This document shows, piece after piece, positions 1 through 11,182 of a stretch of 64,000 bases of DNA. The stretch comes from Limnothrix sp. FACHB-406 (GTDB lineage Bacteria; Cyanobacteriota; Cyanobacteriia; CACIAM-69d), in contig NZ_JACJSP010000010.1 of NCBI RefSeq assembly GCF_014698235.1, forward strand, positions 1 through 64,000, written 5' to 3'. The notes below the pieces were generated by a model. That model did no database searches and was not told the origin of the DNA. It worked only from the letters and a program-made list of their open reading frames with translations. The translations under genes and the position numbers were made by a program. Each line of letters starts with the position of its first letter. Within the stretch, counting starts at the first letter, position 1.

Positions 1-609
<609 letters not shown>

Positions 610-665
610 TTCTGAAGGTTGTGAGTGCCTGCTAGCCTGAGCAAATCAGTCTAAGCGACACAGTG

Positions 666-700
666 GAGGGGGGACGATCTTGAATCGTCTCCCCTCTTGC
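666..700 (+). terminator. Intrinsic terminator of psbA
   Basis: A 13-bp hairpin (GAGGGGGGACGAT at 666-678 with ATCGTCTCCCCTC at 684-696, one G-T wobble, 5-nt loop) follows the psbA stop by 57 bp. The T-tract is short. Position and stem strength support a transcription end or a 3' stabilising hairpin for the abundant psbA message. Confidence 0.75.
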
Positions 701-847
701 TATTGGTGATCCTGAGAAACTCATGCGGGCAGTGATTCGCAGGATCCAGAACGGTTGGAATCGCCCGATAATTGGGTTATCGGTACTGGTTGTGCGGCGG
801 CTCCCGGGGAATTCGTAGGAATTCAAGATTTGAGGAATTGAAGGTTT

Positions 848-2143
848 ATGTTGCTCGATCGCCCAGAAATGCATAGCGAATCTGATGTGGCGGTGGCGGA
901 AGCGAAAGCGGCTGCAATTCCCACCTATGACGTAGCGATCGTTGGGGGTGGAATTGTGGGATTGGTGGTGGCCTGTGGGTTGCGCCAAACGGGGTTGAAA
1001 GTGGCGATCATTGAAGCCCTAACCCAGGCCACGGCAGCAAAACAAGCCCAGGCCTATGCCTTTTCCCTGTCTTCGGCCAAAATCTTCCAGGGATTGGGCT
1101 TGTGGGATCAGGTGCGATCGAGTCTGGAACCCTTCCGGCGCATTCGGCTTTCCGATTGTGATTGGCCCGATGTGGTGGAATTTTGGCCCCAAGATGCGGG
1201 AATGCAGACGGAGTTGGGCTATGTGGCGGCCCACAATACCCTGCTGGAAGCCTTGCAAGGGGCCGTGAATCGATCGCCCCATTGCACTTGGATTGGCCCG
1301 GCCACGGCCACCGTTTTGGACTACGGGGCCGATTGGGCTGAGTTGGTGATTGCGCCCAATGGCGAGGGGGTGACGGTTCCGTCGCGACTGCGGGCCAAAC
1401 TGGTGGTGGCGGCGGATGGGGCCCGATCGCCCCTGCGGGAAGCGGCCGGCATTCCCAGACGCGGTTGGGCCTATTGGCAATCCTGCATTGTGGCCGCCGT
1501 CAAGGCTGAACAGCATCACCAAAACATCGCCTACGAACGGTTTCAGACCAGCGGCCCCTTCGCGATTTTGCCCTTGGGGGATGTTTGTCGCTTGGTGTGG
1601 ACGGCTCCCCACGCGGAAGCCCAGGCGATGTTGGCGTTGGATGACCCAGCATTTTTGCGGGCCCTGAGCCAACGGTTTGGCCCCCAGATGGGGCAATTGG
1701 AATTGGTGGGCGGTCGCTATCTATTTCCGGTGCGGTTGATGCAGTGCGATCGCTACGTGGGGCATCGGTTGGCCCTGGCGGGGGATGCGGCCCACTGTTG
1801 CCATCCCGTGGGGGGACAAGGTTTGAACATGGGCATTCGCGACGCGGCGGCCCTGGTTGATGTGATCCAGGGGGCGATCGCCCGGGGTGAAGACTTTGGG
1901 CAAGTGGCGGTGTTGCGGCGCTACGATCGCTGGCGGCGTTGGGGCAATTGGGTGATCTTGGCGTTCACCGATTTGCTCGATCGACTCTTTTCCACCCAAC
2001 TGTGGCCCGTGGTTTGGGTGCGACGGCTGGGCTTGGCGGCCCTCAAGCGGGTTCCGCCCCTGAAGTCCCTGGCCCTGAGGTTGATGACAGGACTGCTGGG
2101 GAAAATGCCGAGCTTGGGTCGCCTGGTGGATTCCAACCCTTGA
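848..2143 (+). CDS. FAD-dependent UbiH/VisC/Coq6-family hydroxylase
   Basis: A 431-residue flavoprotein monooxygenase of the UbiH/COQ6 family, which hydroxylates aromatic rings of quinone precursors. The N-terminal Rossmann motif is DVAIVGGGIVGLVVACGL (about residues 27-44). The second FAD motif is GDAAHCCHPVGGQGLNMG (about 312-329), with the family's GD and P-x-x-GQG-x-N pattern. Length is typical. ATG 848 has AAGG just upstream; an in-frame ATG at 869 is an alternative start. Cyanobacteria lack ubiquinone, so a role in plastoquinone or another prenylquinone pathway is an inference. The neighbours psbA and ftsE give no operon context. Confidence 0.85.
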   Translation: MLLDRPEMHSESDVAVAEAKAAAIPTYDVAIVGGGIVGLVVACGLRQTGLKVAIIEALTQATAAKQAQAYAFSLSSAKIFQGLGLWDQVRSSLEPFRRIRLSDCDWPDVVEFWPQDAGMQTELGYVAAHNTLLEALQGAVNRSPHCTWIGPATATVLDYGADWAELVIAPNGEGVTVPSRLRAKLVVAADGARSPLREAAGIPRRGWAYWQSCIVAAVKAEQHHQNIAYERFQTSGPFAILPLGDVCRLVWTAPHAEAQAMLALDDPAFLRALSQRFGPQMGQLELVGGRYLFPVRLMQCDRYVGHRLALAGDAAHCCHPVGGQGLNMGIRDAAALVDVIQGAIARGEDFGQVAVLRRYDRWRRWGNWVILAFTDLLDRLFSTQLWPVVWVRRLGLAALKRVPPLKSLALRLMTGLLGKMPSLGRLVDSNP

Positions 2144-2169
2144 GCGTTCGGCGATCGCCCCGCGTCAAT

Positions 2170-2229
2170 TGGTGGTTACAGATGGTGGTTACAGCCGCGC
2201 GATCGCAGATTGGCCGATCGCAGATTGGC
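2170..2229. repeat. Two adjacent short tandem duplications
   Basis: Between the convergent hydroxylase and ftsE genes, a 13-mer TGGTGGTTACAG[A/C] occurs twice (2170-2195), followed by a 15-mer CGATCGCAGATTGGC repeated exactly (2200-2229). The second unit overlaps a HIP1-like core. This looks like slippage duplication; no clear terminator hairpin is seen here. Confidence 0.7.
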
Positions 2230-2235
2230 AAGCTG

Positions 2236-2973
2236 CTAGCCTAACCAGGCGGCCGGTGCGGGCCGGGCGGTCGATCGACCGGCGGGCCGCACCTCGTAAA
2301 GCTTGCCTTCATTCAGTTGCAAAACTCGGTGATGACTGCGCCGCACCCACAACTCATCATGGGTCGTGACGATCGTGGTTGCTCCCAATTCGTTGAGCCG
2401 CTCCAGGATCGCAATGATCTGTTGGGAGTTGTCGCCGTCGAGGTTGCCGGTGGGTTCATCGGCCAAAATTAAGGGGGGCGTGCTGACAATTGCCCGGGCA
2501 ATGCTGGCCCGTTGCTGTTCGCCGCCGGAGAGTTGTTCGGGGAAGTGGTCTGCCTTGTGCAGCAGCCCCACCAACCGCAGGGCGGGCGTGAGACGACGGC
2601 GAATTTCCGCCTGGGGATAGCCCTGGGCCAACAAAACGAAGGCAATATTTTCGGCTACGGTGCGGCGGGGAATGAGTTTGTAATCTTGAAAAACGATGCC
2701 GATTTTGCGCCGCAGGAGCGCCAGTTGATTGCGATTGAGATCGCTAACCCGTTGCCCATCGATGATCACTTCGCCCCGATCGACCAGTTCTTCGCCATAG
2801 AGCAACTTCAGCAGGGTAGACTTGCCCGCGCCGGAGGGGCCCGTAATCATCAAAAATTCACCGCGATCGACCCGTAAATTAGCCCCCAACAGGCCGCGCT
2901 GACTGCGGTTATAGATTTTCACCACCTCGCGCAATTGCACGATCGCCGCCGCACTCGACCTCACACCAGCCAT
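2236..2973 (-). CDS. ftsE: FtsE-like cell-division ABC transporter ATPase
   Basis: A 245-residue single ABC ATPase domain. Walker A is GPSGAGKST (about residues 44-52), the Q-loop is in IGIVFQDYKL, the signature is LSGGEQQR and Walker B is LILADEPTGNLD, followed by the switch histidine in TTHDE. The IGIVFQDYKL and LADEPTGNLD stretches are typical of FtsE, which works with the membrane protein FtsX to activate septal or cell-wall hydrolases. No ftsX is adjacent, so the pairing is inferred. A proline- and arginine-rich tail of about 20 residues follows the core. A LolD/MacB-type ATPase is the main alternative. Confidence 0.85.
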   Translation of the reverse strand: MAGVRSSAAAIVQLREVVKIYNRSQRGLLGANLRVDRGEFLMITGPSGAGKSTLLKLLYGEELVDRGEVIIDGQRVSDLNRNQLALLRRKIGIVFQDYKLIPRRTVAENIAFVLLAQGYPQAEIRRRLTPALRLVGLLHKADHFPEQLSGGEQQRASIARAIVSTPPLILADEPTGNLDGDNSQQIIAILERLNELGATTIVTTHDELWVRRSHHRVLQLNEGKLYEVRPAGRSTARPAPAAWLG

Positions 2974-3090
2974 GGCCGTTCTGTCCTTTGTGGAGGGTGG
3001 GGGTCGTCAGGATGCCAAGCTTGGGCCACTGGGCCCGCAATCGCCTGAATCGATCGCCCTGTTCCACCCAATTGTTCGTTTTGGTTCGTT

Positions 3091-4725
3091 ATGAGTTTAA
3101 CCGCCGATCTCCTTTCCACCATCCCCGGCCAACCGTTGGCGGGTTTAGCGCGAGCCGATCGCCTGTGGCAACAACTCCGGGGGCTGGATGATCAGGGGGT
3201 CAAACCCCCCATTTCGGTAATTTACGAATCTTCACAAAATCTGGCGGCCGATCCTGACAACTGGCCGCCGGCCGATGCCCTCAGGGTTGATTTGGTGGTA
3301 CTGGGGGGAACCTTGGGGATTGTGATGGCCACGGCCCTGGCCCAGGCCGGTTGGCGCGTGGTGTTGATGGAACGGGGACAACTGCAAGGGCGAGATCAGG
3401 AATGGAATATTTCCCGATCGGAATTGGCCGTTTTGGTTGAACGGGGGCTGTTGACAGCGGCGGAACTGGAGCGGGCGATCGCCTCGGAATTTAATCCCGT
3501 GCGGATTGCCTTTGCGGGTGGTCAGGAGCGATGGGTGCGGGATGTGCTGAATCTGGGAGTCAGTCCCGCCATTTTGGTCGCTCAATTGCGGCAAAAATTC
3601 TTGGACGCTGGGGGCATCCTGCTGGAGCAAACCCAGTTTGTTTCCTTGACCGTGCAGCCCGATCAGGTTTGGGTGCAGGGGCGATCGCTCCTGGGCGGCC
3701 CCACCGGAGCCACAGGAGCCGGGGGCAACGCTGCCTATGGGGATTGGGTCACCGCCCATCAGGCTACGGTCACGATCGGGGCGCGGCTGGTGTTGGATGC
3801 CATGGGGCATCAGTCCCCGATCGTCCGGCAAACTCGCGGCCCCGCCAAACCCGATGGCGTTTGTCTGGTGGTGGGCACTTGCGCCACGGGCTATCCTGCC
3901 AACGACAGCGCTGATCTCATTGCCACGACCACCGGCATTCAGGACGATCGCCAATATTTTTGGGAAGCGTTCCCCGCCCAAGCGGGCCGCACCACCTATC
4001 TGTTTTGCTATGGGGATGCCCACCCCAGCCGTCCCAGTTTGCACGACTTGTTTGAGGACTACTTCCGGCTGTTGCCTGCCTATCAAAACTTGCCTTCCCT
4101 GGAGGGGTTGCAATTTCAGCGGGCCCTGTTTGGTTTTTTCCCTGCCTTTCGCCAAAGCCCTTTGCAACCAACGGTCGATCGCCTGCTGTTTATTGGTGAT
4201 AGCAGCGGTTTGCAATCCCCCCTCAGTTTTGGCGGCTTTGGGGCCCTGTTGCGCCACCTCGATCGGCTCTTGGATGGCATCACCAACGCCCTGCAAACCG
4301 ATCGGCTCGATCGATCCCACCTGAGCCTGTTGCTGCCCTATCAACCGAATCTTTCCGTTACCTGGTTATTTCAGCAGGCCATGCGCGTGGCTGTGGGGCA
4401 ACAGTTACCGAGCGATCGAATCAATCGATTGTTGGATGCGGTGTTTGGGGAAATGGCCGCAGCGGGCGATCGGGTACTGCGGCCCTTCCTACAAGACGTG
4501 GTGCAATTTCCTGCCCTTTCCATTGCCCTGGCCCGTGTGGCGATCGCCCAGCCGGCCTTGGTGGCTCAACTCATTCCCCAACTGGGCTTGCCTGCCTTGT
4601 TGGATTGGATGCGGCATTATCTCGCCTTGGGGCTATATCACGCGGGCGATCGCCTGGCCTTGCCCGCTCGCGAACCGGTGCGATCGGCTTGGCGCTACGG
4701 TTCTGGCAACGATTGGCATTCCTAA
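3091..4725 (+). CDS. cruP: CruP, lycopene cyclase paralogue (FAD flavoprotein)
   Basis: A 544-residue flavoprotein of the CruA/CruP family. It has a Rossmann motif near residue 69 (LVVLGGTLGIVMA), the family block EWNISRSEL (about 107-115), then WVRDVLNLGVSP, LVLDAMGHQSPIVRQ, KPDGVCLVVGTCATGY, FWEAFPAQAGRTTYLF, LLFIGDSSGLQSPLSFGGFG and LRPFLQDVVQF. These blocks match the CruP branch, conserved from cyanobacteria to plant plastids. Plant CruP is reported to lack cyclase activity and to limit singlet-oxygen or epoxide damage, so the name should not be read as a proven lycopene cyclase. It is divergent from ftsE. A carotenoid-related role fits the presence of crtQ elsewhere in the window. Confidence 0.9.
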   Translation: MSLTADLLSTIPGQPLAGLARADRLWQQLRGLDDQGVKPPISVIYESSQNLAADPDNWPPADALRVDLVVLGGTLGIVMATALAQAGWRVVLMERGQLQGRDQEWNISRSELAVLVERGLLTAAELERAIASEFNPVRIAFAGGQERWVRDVLNLGVSPAILVAQLRQKFLDAGGILLEQTQFVSLTVQPDQVWVQGRSLLGGPTGATGAGGNAAYGDWVTAHQATVTIGARLVLDAMGHQSPIVRQTRGPAKPDGVCLVVGTCATGYPANDSADLIATTTGIQDDRQYFWEAFPAQAGRTTYLFCYGDAHPSRPSLHDLFEDYFRLLPAYQNLPSLEGLQFQRALFGFFPAFRQSPLQPTVDRLLFIGDSSGLQSPLSFGGFGALLRHLDRLLDGITNALQTDRLDRSHLSLLLPYQPNLSVTWLFQQAMRVAVGQQLPSDRINRLLDAVFGEMAAAGDRVLRPFLQDVVQFPALSIALARVAIAQPALVAQLIPQLGLPALLDWMRHYLALGLYHAGDRLALPAREPVRSAWRYGSGNDWHS

Positions 4726-4786
4726 CGGTTGGTTAATGCTTGGCTAGTGAATGCCGGGTTAGTTAATGCTTAGTTAGTGACAGCCT

Positions 4787-6958
4787 TTACCGATGATTGA
4801 ATGGCGGATTCTGCTGATTGATACCAGCAGGCAAATGAATAATAAATTGAGTACCTTGATTGGGTTGAGAGCGACAGAAAATTTTCCCTTGGTGTCGCTC
4901 CGTAATAACTTGATAGCTAATTGACAGTCCCAAGCCTGTGCCTTTGCCAACGGGTTTTGTGGTGAAAAATGGATCGAAAATCCTTGCCTGCACGGATTCT
5001 GGAATGCCGGGGCCATTATCAGCAATGCTGATTTCAACCACATTTTCACTAGCGATAAACTGGGTGGTAATTTCAATTCGGCTAGGATTAGCCTCAATTT
5101 CTGCCTCGCTCCAGCCGGCTGTTTTTTGCTCCAAGGCATCGATCGCATTAACCAGCAAATTCATAAACACCTGATTCAGCGGGCCTGGATAGCATTCCAC
5201 AGGTGGCAAATCGCCATATTTTGTGATTACTTCAATGGCTGGATGATCAGACGTTGCTTTCAAACGATGTTTGAGCAACAGCAAGGTGCTTTCAATGCCA
5301 TGGTGCAAATTGGTGACACAATCTTTGGTTTGGTCAGTTCTGGAAAATGTGCGTAGGGATAAAACTAGCTGCCGAATTCGATCGGTGCCCACGGTCATCG
5401 AATCCAAAATTTTAATCAAGTCAGCTTGAATAAATGCCAGCTCTTCAAAGTCGATCGAGGCTTGACCGTTAGATTGGCTGGCTTGACCGGCATGGATTGC
5501 ATAGACTTGCGTTGTGGCTTGGAGTAATTCGTGAACATAGTCCCGCACATAATCTAAGTTGCCATGAATAAAATTCACGGGATTATTAATTTCATGGGCA
5601 ATTCCTGCCAAAAGCTGCCCCAACCCTGACATTTTTTCACTTTGAATCAGTTGCAATTGCGTTTGTTGCAATTGGTTCAGGGCCTCGCTGCGGTCTTGAA
5701 CGGTGGCTTGCAGGGTTTGGTTGGTTTCGGCCAAAGATTGCAAAGTTGCCTCCACTTTGGCAGCCATTTGATCAAAGGAATGACATAAAAAAGTCAGCTC
5801 ATCCATGTGCTGTCGATCGCGAACCGCAAAAGCGAAGACGGCCTCTGAAGTGGTGGCTTTTGGGGTGGCCATGGGCATGATTTTCTCCGTGGCCACCAAG
5901 GTATTGCATTTTTCTAGAATTGGCTTAAGTTGGCGATTGAGACGGCGCACAAAACCCAATACGGCGATCGCCAACAGAATGGCGGCAATGCTGACACTGA
6001 TGATTAAAATGCGCCAAAGGGGCCCCAACACCACATCACTGGGAACAACGGCGATCGCAATCCAGTTGGCACTGGGAATTCGCTCATAGGCGATGATTTG
6101 ATCTTGGTGATAAATAATATCGGAATTTTTGCTCTGCAAGATGGGCCACAGTTCGCGCAAGAGTGGCAAATCTCGATAGCTGGAATTGGCTTGAAGAGAC
6201 TTGCGCTTCGGTGGGTAAGCCAGTAATTTGCCAGATCTGCTGAGAATGGCAAAATAGCCTTCATTGTTGATGACGGATCGATCGACTCGTTTGCTGAGTT
6301 CGGTCACGCTGAAATCTGTTCCTGCCACACCAACTAGGTTTTTTTGACTGTCATAGAAGGGAACTAAGTAGCTGGTCATGACAATATTTGACCACTCATA
6401 GGGTTCTATCCAAATTCCCTTTTGATTACCCACAGGAATTCGCCAGTAATGTTGGTCAGGATATTGATCGTCTTTATACAACTCTGAGTAAATCCAGTCG
6501 GAGTAGGGAGGTGGTAGGCGCTCACCGATCGGATTGGGCTGACCTTGATCGACATAAAAATATGGATAAAACCACTGACGATCGCGCAAAACCTGAAAGG
6601 CATTTTGGCCGAAGCCTACTCCCAACACTAAGCTGGGACGTTGTTTGAAAAATTCTAAAGTTAGTTGCTTATAGAATTCTGGATCTTGAATATTTCGATC
6701 GCGATTGGTCAAAACAGCCGCCGACAGAATTTCAATGTAGCGCTGCGACTCTAATAGTTGCCCTCGGGTAAATTCAACTTGGGCGTTCAGTTCCGCACGA
6801 ATTCGCCCAAGGGATTCCCGTTCAATGGAGCGATAAAAGACGGCGGCCATGGTTCCCAAGGCCACGAGGGCCCCACCCAAAACGTAGAGAAAAAGTTGGG
6901 TGCTGATGGATCGAACAAGCAGGCGATCTCGTAATCTCTGGAGCCACTTGGCCAGCAT
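4787..6958 (-). CDS. Membrane sensor histidine kinase with extracytoplasmic Cache-type domain
   Basis: About 723 residues. A transmembrane helix (about residues 20-45) precedes a periplasmic region of about 260 residues that resembles a double Cache ligand-binding domain (motifs WIYSELYKDD, GVAGTDFSV, GYFAILSRSGKLLAYP). A second transmembrane helix (about 312-334) and a linker with a predicted coiled coil follow. The HisKA box is LLAGIAHEINNPVNFIHGNL with the phospho-accepting His. The ATPase domain has an N-box ([15 protein letters not shown]), ADNGPGIP and [18 protein letters not shown]. The track start is TTG; ATG at 6958 is preferred. No response regulator is adjacent. The kinase core closely resembles that of the soluble kinase at 49332-50411. 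Confidence 0.88.
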   Translation of the reverse strand: MLAKWLQRLRDRLLVRSISTQLFLYVLGGALVALGTMAAVFYRSIERESLGRIRAELNAQVEFTRGQLLESQRYIEILSAAVLTNRDRNIQDPEFYKQLTLEFFKQRPSLVLGVGFGQNAFQVLRDRQWFYPYFYVDQGQPNPIGERLPPPYSDWIYSELYKDDQYPDQHYWRIPVGNQKGIWIEPYEWSNIVMTSYLVPFYDSQKNLVGVAGTDFSVTELSKRVDRSVINNEGYFAILSRSGKLLAYPPKRKSLQANSSYRDLPLLRELWPILQSKNSDIIYHQDQIIAYERIPSANWIAIAVVPSDVVLGPLWRILIISVSIAAILLAIAVLGFVRRLNRQLKPILEKCNTLVATEKIMPMATPKATTSEAVFAFAVRDRQHMDELTFLCHSFDQMAAKVEATLQSLAETNQTLQATVQDRSEALNQLQQTQLQLIQSEKMSGLGQLLAGIAHEINNPVNFIHGNLDYVRDYVHELLQATTQVYAIHAGQASQSNGQASIDFEELAFIQADLIKILDSMTVGTDRIRQLVLSLRTFSRTDQTKDCVTNLHHGIESTLLLLKHRLKATSDHPAIEVITKYGDLPPVECYPGPLNQVFMNLLVNAIDALEQKTAGWSEAEIEANPSRIEITTQFIASENVVEISIADNGPGIPESVQARIFDPFFTTKPVGKGTGLGLSISYQVITERHQGKIFCRSQPNQGTQFIIHLPAGINQQNPPFNHR

Positions 6959-7426
6959 AGGGATCAATAGTTGGAAAGAGCAGTGAGTTGCGAAGGGGAT
7001 GCGCTCTGGGCTTGGCTTTGGTGACTAACAATTGTGGCTATTCCTCAGGAAATTAAGGGACTCTTGAGGTATTGGCTAGGACTAAATGGGCTTCATTTGG
7101 AGGAAATGGAATGGAGGATGATCAGGATCGGCTTCTTAATTGATTGGAGATCTGTTTTTAGCTATAAATAATTGCAATTGAGTGCTGATTCTTGATCTGC
7201 CAGTGCCCCTATTTTGGCATCTTCTTTTCAGAATTTTAAGTAATCGATGAAACGGTGGGGATTGGGCGATCGCCCCGATCGCAGCCTTTGGAGCTTTACG
7301 GATTCCAAGGGCAACCAACCGGATTCCTTGACTGAATGATTTGGGGAAGCAGACCTGTGGATGGGTGGCCGGAAGCGATCAAGATGAACAGTACGATCGC
7401 CCCCAAACAGGTTAAAAGGGGTGAGA
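6959..7426. other. Intergenic region between divergent genes
   Basis: 468 bp separating the sensor kinase and the M16-family gene, which are transcribed away from each other. It must contain promoters for both, but no convincing -35/-10 pair, hairpin or coding frame was recognised. The only structure noted is scattered GGATTCC and CGATCG words. Confidence 0.4.
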
Positions 7427-8770
7427 ATGTATTGTGCAAAACAATTTCTCGTTTCTTTCGCCATGACGTTTGCGCCCCCAGTTCAGCACCATGTTTTTCC
7501 CAATGGTTTGACGGCAATTGCGATCGAAAATCCGGCAGCGGACATTGTGGCGGCTCGTATCTTCATTAAGGCTGGGAGTCTGTGGGAGGCGCGATCGAAA
7601 GCGGGGCTAGCCAACTTGGTGGCAGCGGTGATGACGAAGGGTACGGAACGCTTGTCATCGATGGAAATTGCGGAGCGGGTGGAATCAATTGGGGCCAGCC
7701 TGGGCACGGATGCCAGCACCGATTACTTTCTAGTTAGCCTCAAGAGTGTGTCCCACGATTTTGTGGATCTGCTGTCCTTGGCGGGAGAGTTGTTGCGATC
7801 GCCCGCGTTTCCGGAGTCGGAGGTGGAACTGGAGCGATCGCTGATGTTGCAGGGGATTCGTTCCCAACGCGAGCAGCCGTTTTCCCTGGGGTTTGATCAA
7901 CTGCGCCAAGTGCTGTACGGGCCAGAGCATCCCTATGCGTTTTCACCCTTGGGCACGGAAACCACCACAGGACAACTGACCCCAGCGGATTTGCAGGCGT
8001 TTCATCAAACCTACTTCCAGCCTGATCGGGTGACGATCGCGGTGTCCGGTTGCCTGAGCACCCAGGAAGCTTTGAAGGCGATCGAAGCAGTGTTTGGCGA
8101 TTGGCAGGTGAGCGATCAAGTCATTGTGGAGCCGCAGTTTCCGCCTTTGCCCAACACCATTGAGCAACGGGCGATCGCCCAGGAAACTCAGCAGGCGATC
8201 GTCATGTTGGGTTATGGGGCCGCATCGGTGTTGGGAACGGATTCAACCGCAACCGAGCAACAACATCACCCGGACTATGCGGCGCTGAAGTTGGCCAGCA
8301 CCTATTTGGGCAATGGCCTTTCGAGTCGCCTATTTGTGGAGCTGCGGGAAAAACGCGGCTTGGCCTATGAAGTTTCAGCCCTCTATCCCACTCGCTTGGG
8401 CCCGTCGCACTTTGTGGTTTACATGGGCACTGCGCCTCAGAACGTGCCCGAGGCGATCGCCGGGTTGCAATCGGAGGTGGAACGCTTGATTCATCACCCG
8501 ATTGAAGCAGCAGAATTAACCGCCGCCAAAAATAAGCTCTTGGGTCAATATGCCCTGGGTAAGCAAACCAACGCCCAGTTGGCTCAACTCTATGGTTGGT
8601 ATGAGGTGTTGGGCTTGGGTCGCGAGTTCGATCGCACCTTTCAAACTGCAATCGCCCAAGTGAGTGCCCAAGATATTCAAACGGTGGCCGATCGCTACTT
8701 TGCCGCACCGCACATGGTTTTGACGGGCCCCGCCGCCGCCGTGGAGCCGGCCCTGTTGGTGACCCCCTAA
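7427..8770 (+). CDS. M16-family (pitrilysin-like) protein lacking the zinc motif
   Basis: About 447 residues with the two-domain fold of M16 peptidases: an N-terminal domain starting HHVFPNGLTAIAIE, and a C-terminal domain with the conserved LFVELREKRGLAYEVS block. The place where active members have HxxEH reads GLANLVAAVMTKGT, so the metal-binding His and Glu are missing. It is therefore probably the non-catalytic partner of an M16 heterodimer, like the inactive subunits of mitochondrial processing peptidase. Active and inactive M16 genes are often paired in bacteria, but no active copy is adjacent here. ATG 7427 has AAGGGG 6 nt upstream; GTG 7421 and ATG 7463 are alternatives. Confidence 0.85.
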   Translation: MYCAKQFLVSFAMTFAPPVQHHVFPNGLTAIAIENPAADIVAARIFIKAGSLWEARSKAGLANLVAAVMTKGTERLSSMEIAERVESIGASLGTDASTDYFLVSLKSVSHDFVDLLSLAGELLRSPAFPESEVELERSLMLQGIRSQREQPFSLGFDQLRQVLYGPEHPYAFSPLGTETTTGQLTPADLQAFHQTYFQPDRVTIAVSGCLSTQEALKAIEAVFGDWQVSDQVIVEPQFPPLPNTIEQRAIAQETQQAIVMLGYGAASVLGTDSTATEQQHHPDYAALKLASTYLGNGLSSRLFVELREKRGLAYEVSALYPTRLGPSHFVVYMGTAPQNVPEAIAGLQSEVERLIHHPIEAAELTAAKNKLLGQYALGKQTNAQLAQLYGWYEVLGLGREFDRTFQTAIAQVSAQDIQTVADRYFAAPHMVLTGPAAAVEPALLVTP

Positions 8771-8832
8771 GTGCAGCCAGCGAGCACCAAAACAGGCCAA
8801 AGCCAAAAAGTCCCAAGAAAATCAGAAAATTA

Positions 8833-8868
8833 GGGGCAAGGAACTTCAGCCCCTTGCCCTTGTTCTTG
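8833..8868. terminator. Bidirectional intrinsic terminator
   Basis: Hairpin GGGCAAGG (8834-8841) with CCTTGCCC (8852-8859). The + side is followed by TTGTTCTTG and the - side by an AATTTTC-type tract. It sits between the convergent M16-like gene and sqdB and can serve both. Confidence 0.65.
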
Positions 8869-8893
8869 ACCTTTTAGTGGTTTTAGCTGTTGA

Positions 8894-10057
<1,164 letters not shown>

Positions 10058-10237
10058 CTAGCGCTTGCCGATTGTTTCGCTCAATCTATCAGGGTTTGGT
10101 TAAATTTAGGCCTTCCACTGAAGGATGGGCGCTGGATCCCGATTGATCCTGATAGGCTCCTGATGGGCTGGGCGTTTCGAGCACTAAGATCTCGCTTTCG
10201 AGTTCTGATTGGTTTCGGGTTGGTTGTCGGTGGATCG

Positions 10238-10281
10238 TTGATTGATCATTGATTGATCAACGATTGATCGTTGATTGATCA
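10238..10281. repeat. TTGATTGATCA direct repeats
   Basis: Three exact copies of the 11-mer TTGATTGATCA (10238-10248, 10249-10259, 10271-10281) with related CGATTGATC words between them. Each contains the palindrome TGATCA. They lie in the 303-bp gap between sqdB and the HAD phosphatase gene (both on the minus strand), upstream of sqdB, so they could be a regulatory site or slippage product. Confidence 0.6.
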
Positions 10282-10348
10282 GCGATTGTCGGTTTGTGAT
10301 TATTTGCAAATATTTTCTGGGCAGGTACTTTTGCTGCAAACCGACGGA

Positions 10349-11092
10349 TCAAAACAAGTCCACTTGCCAATGGCGGAACCCATCCATAATGCCCAAGAGG
10401 CCAGGATAGGGACTGTGGTAGAGGGTGGGCCGATCGCCCAATGCCGCCAGCAGCTTGGGTTCACTGTTGCCCACGGCGATCGCCCGGTAGCCCGCCGCCA
10501 ACAGGTTCAAATCATTGAGGCTGTCTCCAGCGGTGATGATTCGATCGCCCGGCCAGCGCTCCAGCTTGGCCAGTCGTTGCAGGGTAGATCCTTTGGCAAC
10601 GCCCTTGGGCATCACATCCAAATAGCGATCGGCGGACATAATCACATCAAAACCGGCCGCCTGGATCAGGTTCAGCGTGGCTTGCCGCAATAATTGCGGG
10701 TCGTAGTCATAGGACACGCGGTAGGCAAATTCCCCGCGCTGCAACGAGAGACCCGGCTCCCCCGCCAGCAAGCACTTGACCCGATCGTTCGCGCAATTCC
10801 AGCGATTGGCGATTTCCGATTGGATGGTTTCGATCGGGCGGCCCTGACCGTCATAGACCGTTGTGCCCACATCACCAATCACAAAATCCGGTTGGGGCAC
10901 TGGGCAATCGCCCGACCACAGCGGTTCAATGAGCTGCCAATGGCGACCGGTCACGAAAACCAAAATCAGCCGATCGCGCTGTTGTTCAATCCGTTGATAA
11001 AACGCAGCGCGATCGGCCTGGGAGCCGTGCAGAAAGGTTCCGTCCAAATCCGTCGCCAGCACCCAACGGGGCGCGGTCGTTGCAAAAACCAT
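10349..11092 (-). CDS. HAD-IIB phosphatase, sucrose-phosphate phosphatase-like
   Basis: A 247-residue HAD hydrolase of subfamily IIB. Motif I is VLATDLDGTFL (nucleophile Asp), motif II is LVFVTGRHW, the cap-side Lys lies in VMPKGVAKGSTL, and motif IV is IITAGDSLNDLNLL. The block PDFVIGDVGTTVYDG resembles sucrose-6-phosphate phosphatases, as does the length. Related sugar-phosphate phosphatases acting on glucosylglycerol or glucosylglycerate phosphates cannot be excluded, so the exact substrate is left open. A role in compatible-solute or sugar metabolism is likely. Confidence 0.75.
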   Translation of the reverse strand: MVFATTAPRWVLATDLDGTFLHGSQADRAAFYQRIEQQRDRLILVFVTGRHWQLIEPLWSGDCPVPQPDFVIGDVGTTVYDGQGRPIETIQSEIANRWNCANDRVKCLLAGEPGLSLQRGEFAYRVSYDYDPQLLRQATLNLIQAAGFDVIMSADRYLDVMPKGVAKGSTLQRLAKLERWPGDRIITAGDSLNDLNLLAAGYRAIAVGNSEPKLLAALGDRPTLYHSPYPGLLGIMDGFRHWQVDLF

Positions 11093-11182
11093 AGATCACC
11101 AGTCCCCCACCGATGCGATCAATCCCTGGGCATTGTACCAAGGCGTTTCCTGCTTCCTGGGGGAGATGGGTTCCTGGCTGGG

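Noticed and set aside
3232-4344. 370-residue frame antisense to cruP
   Set aside because: Shadow of cruP; the translation is Gln/Pro/Gly-rich with no domain.
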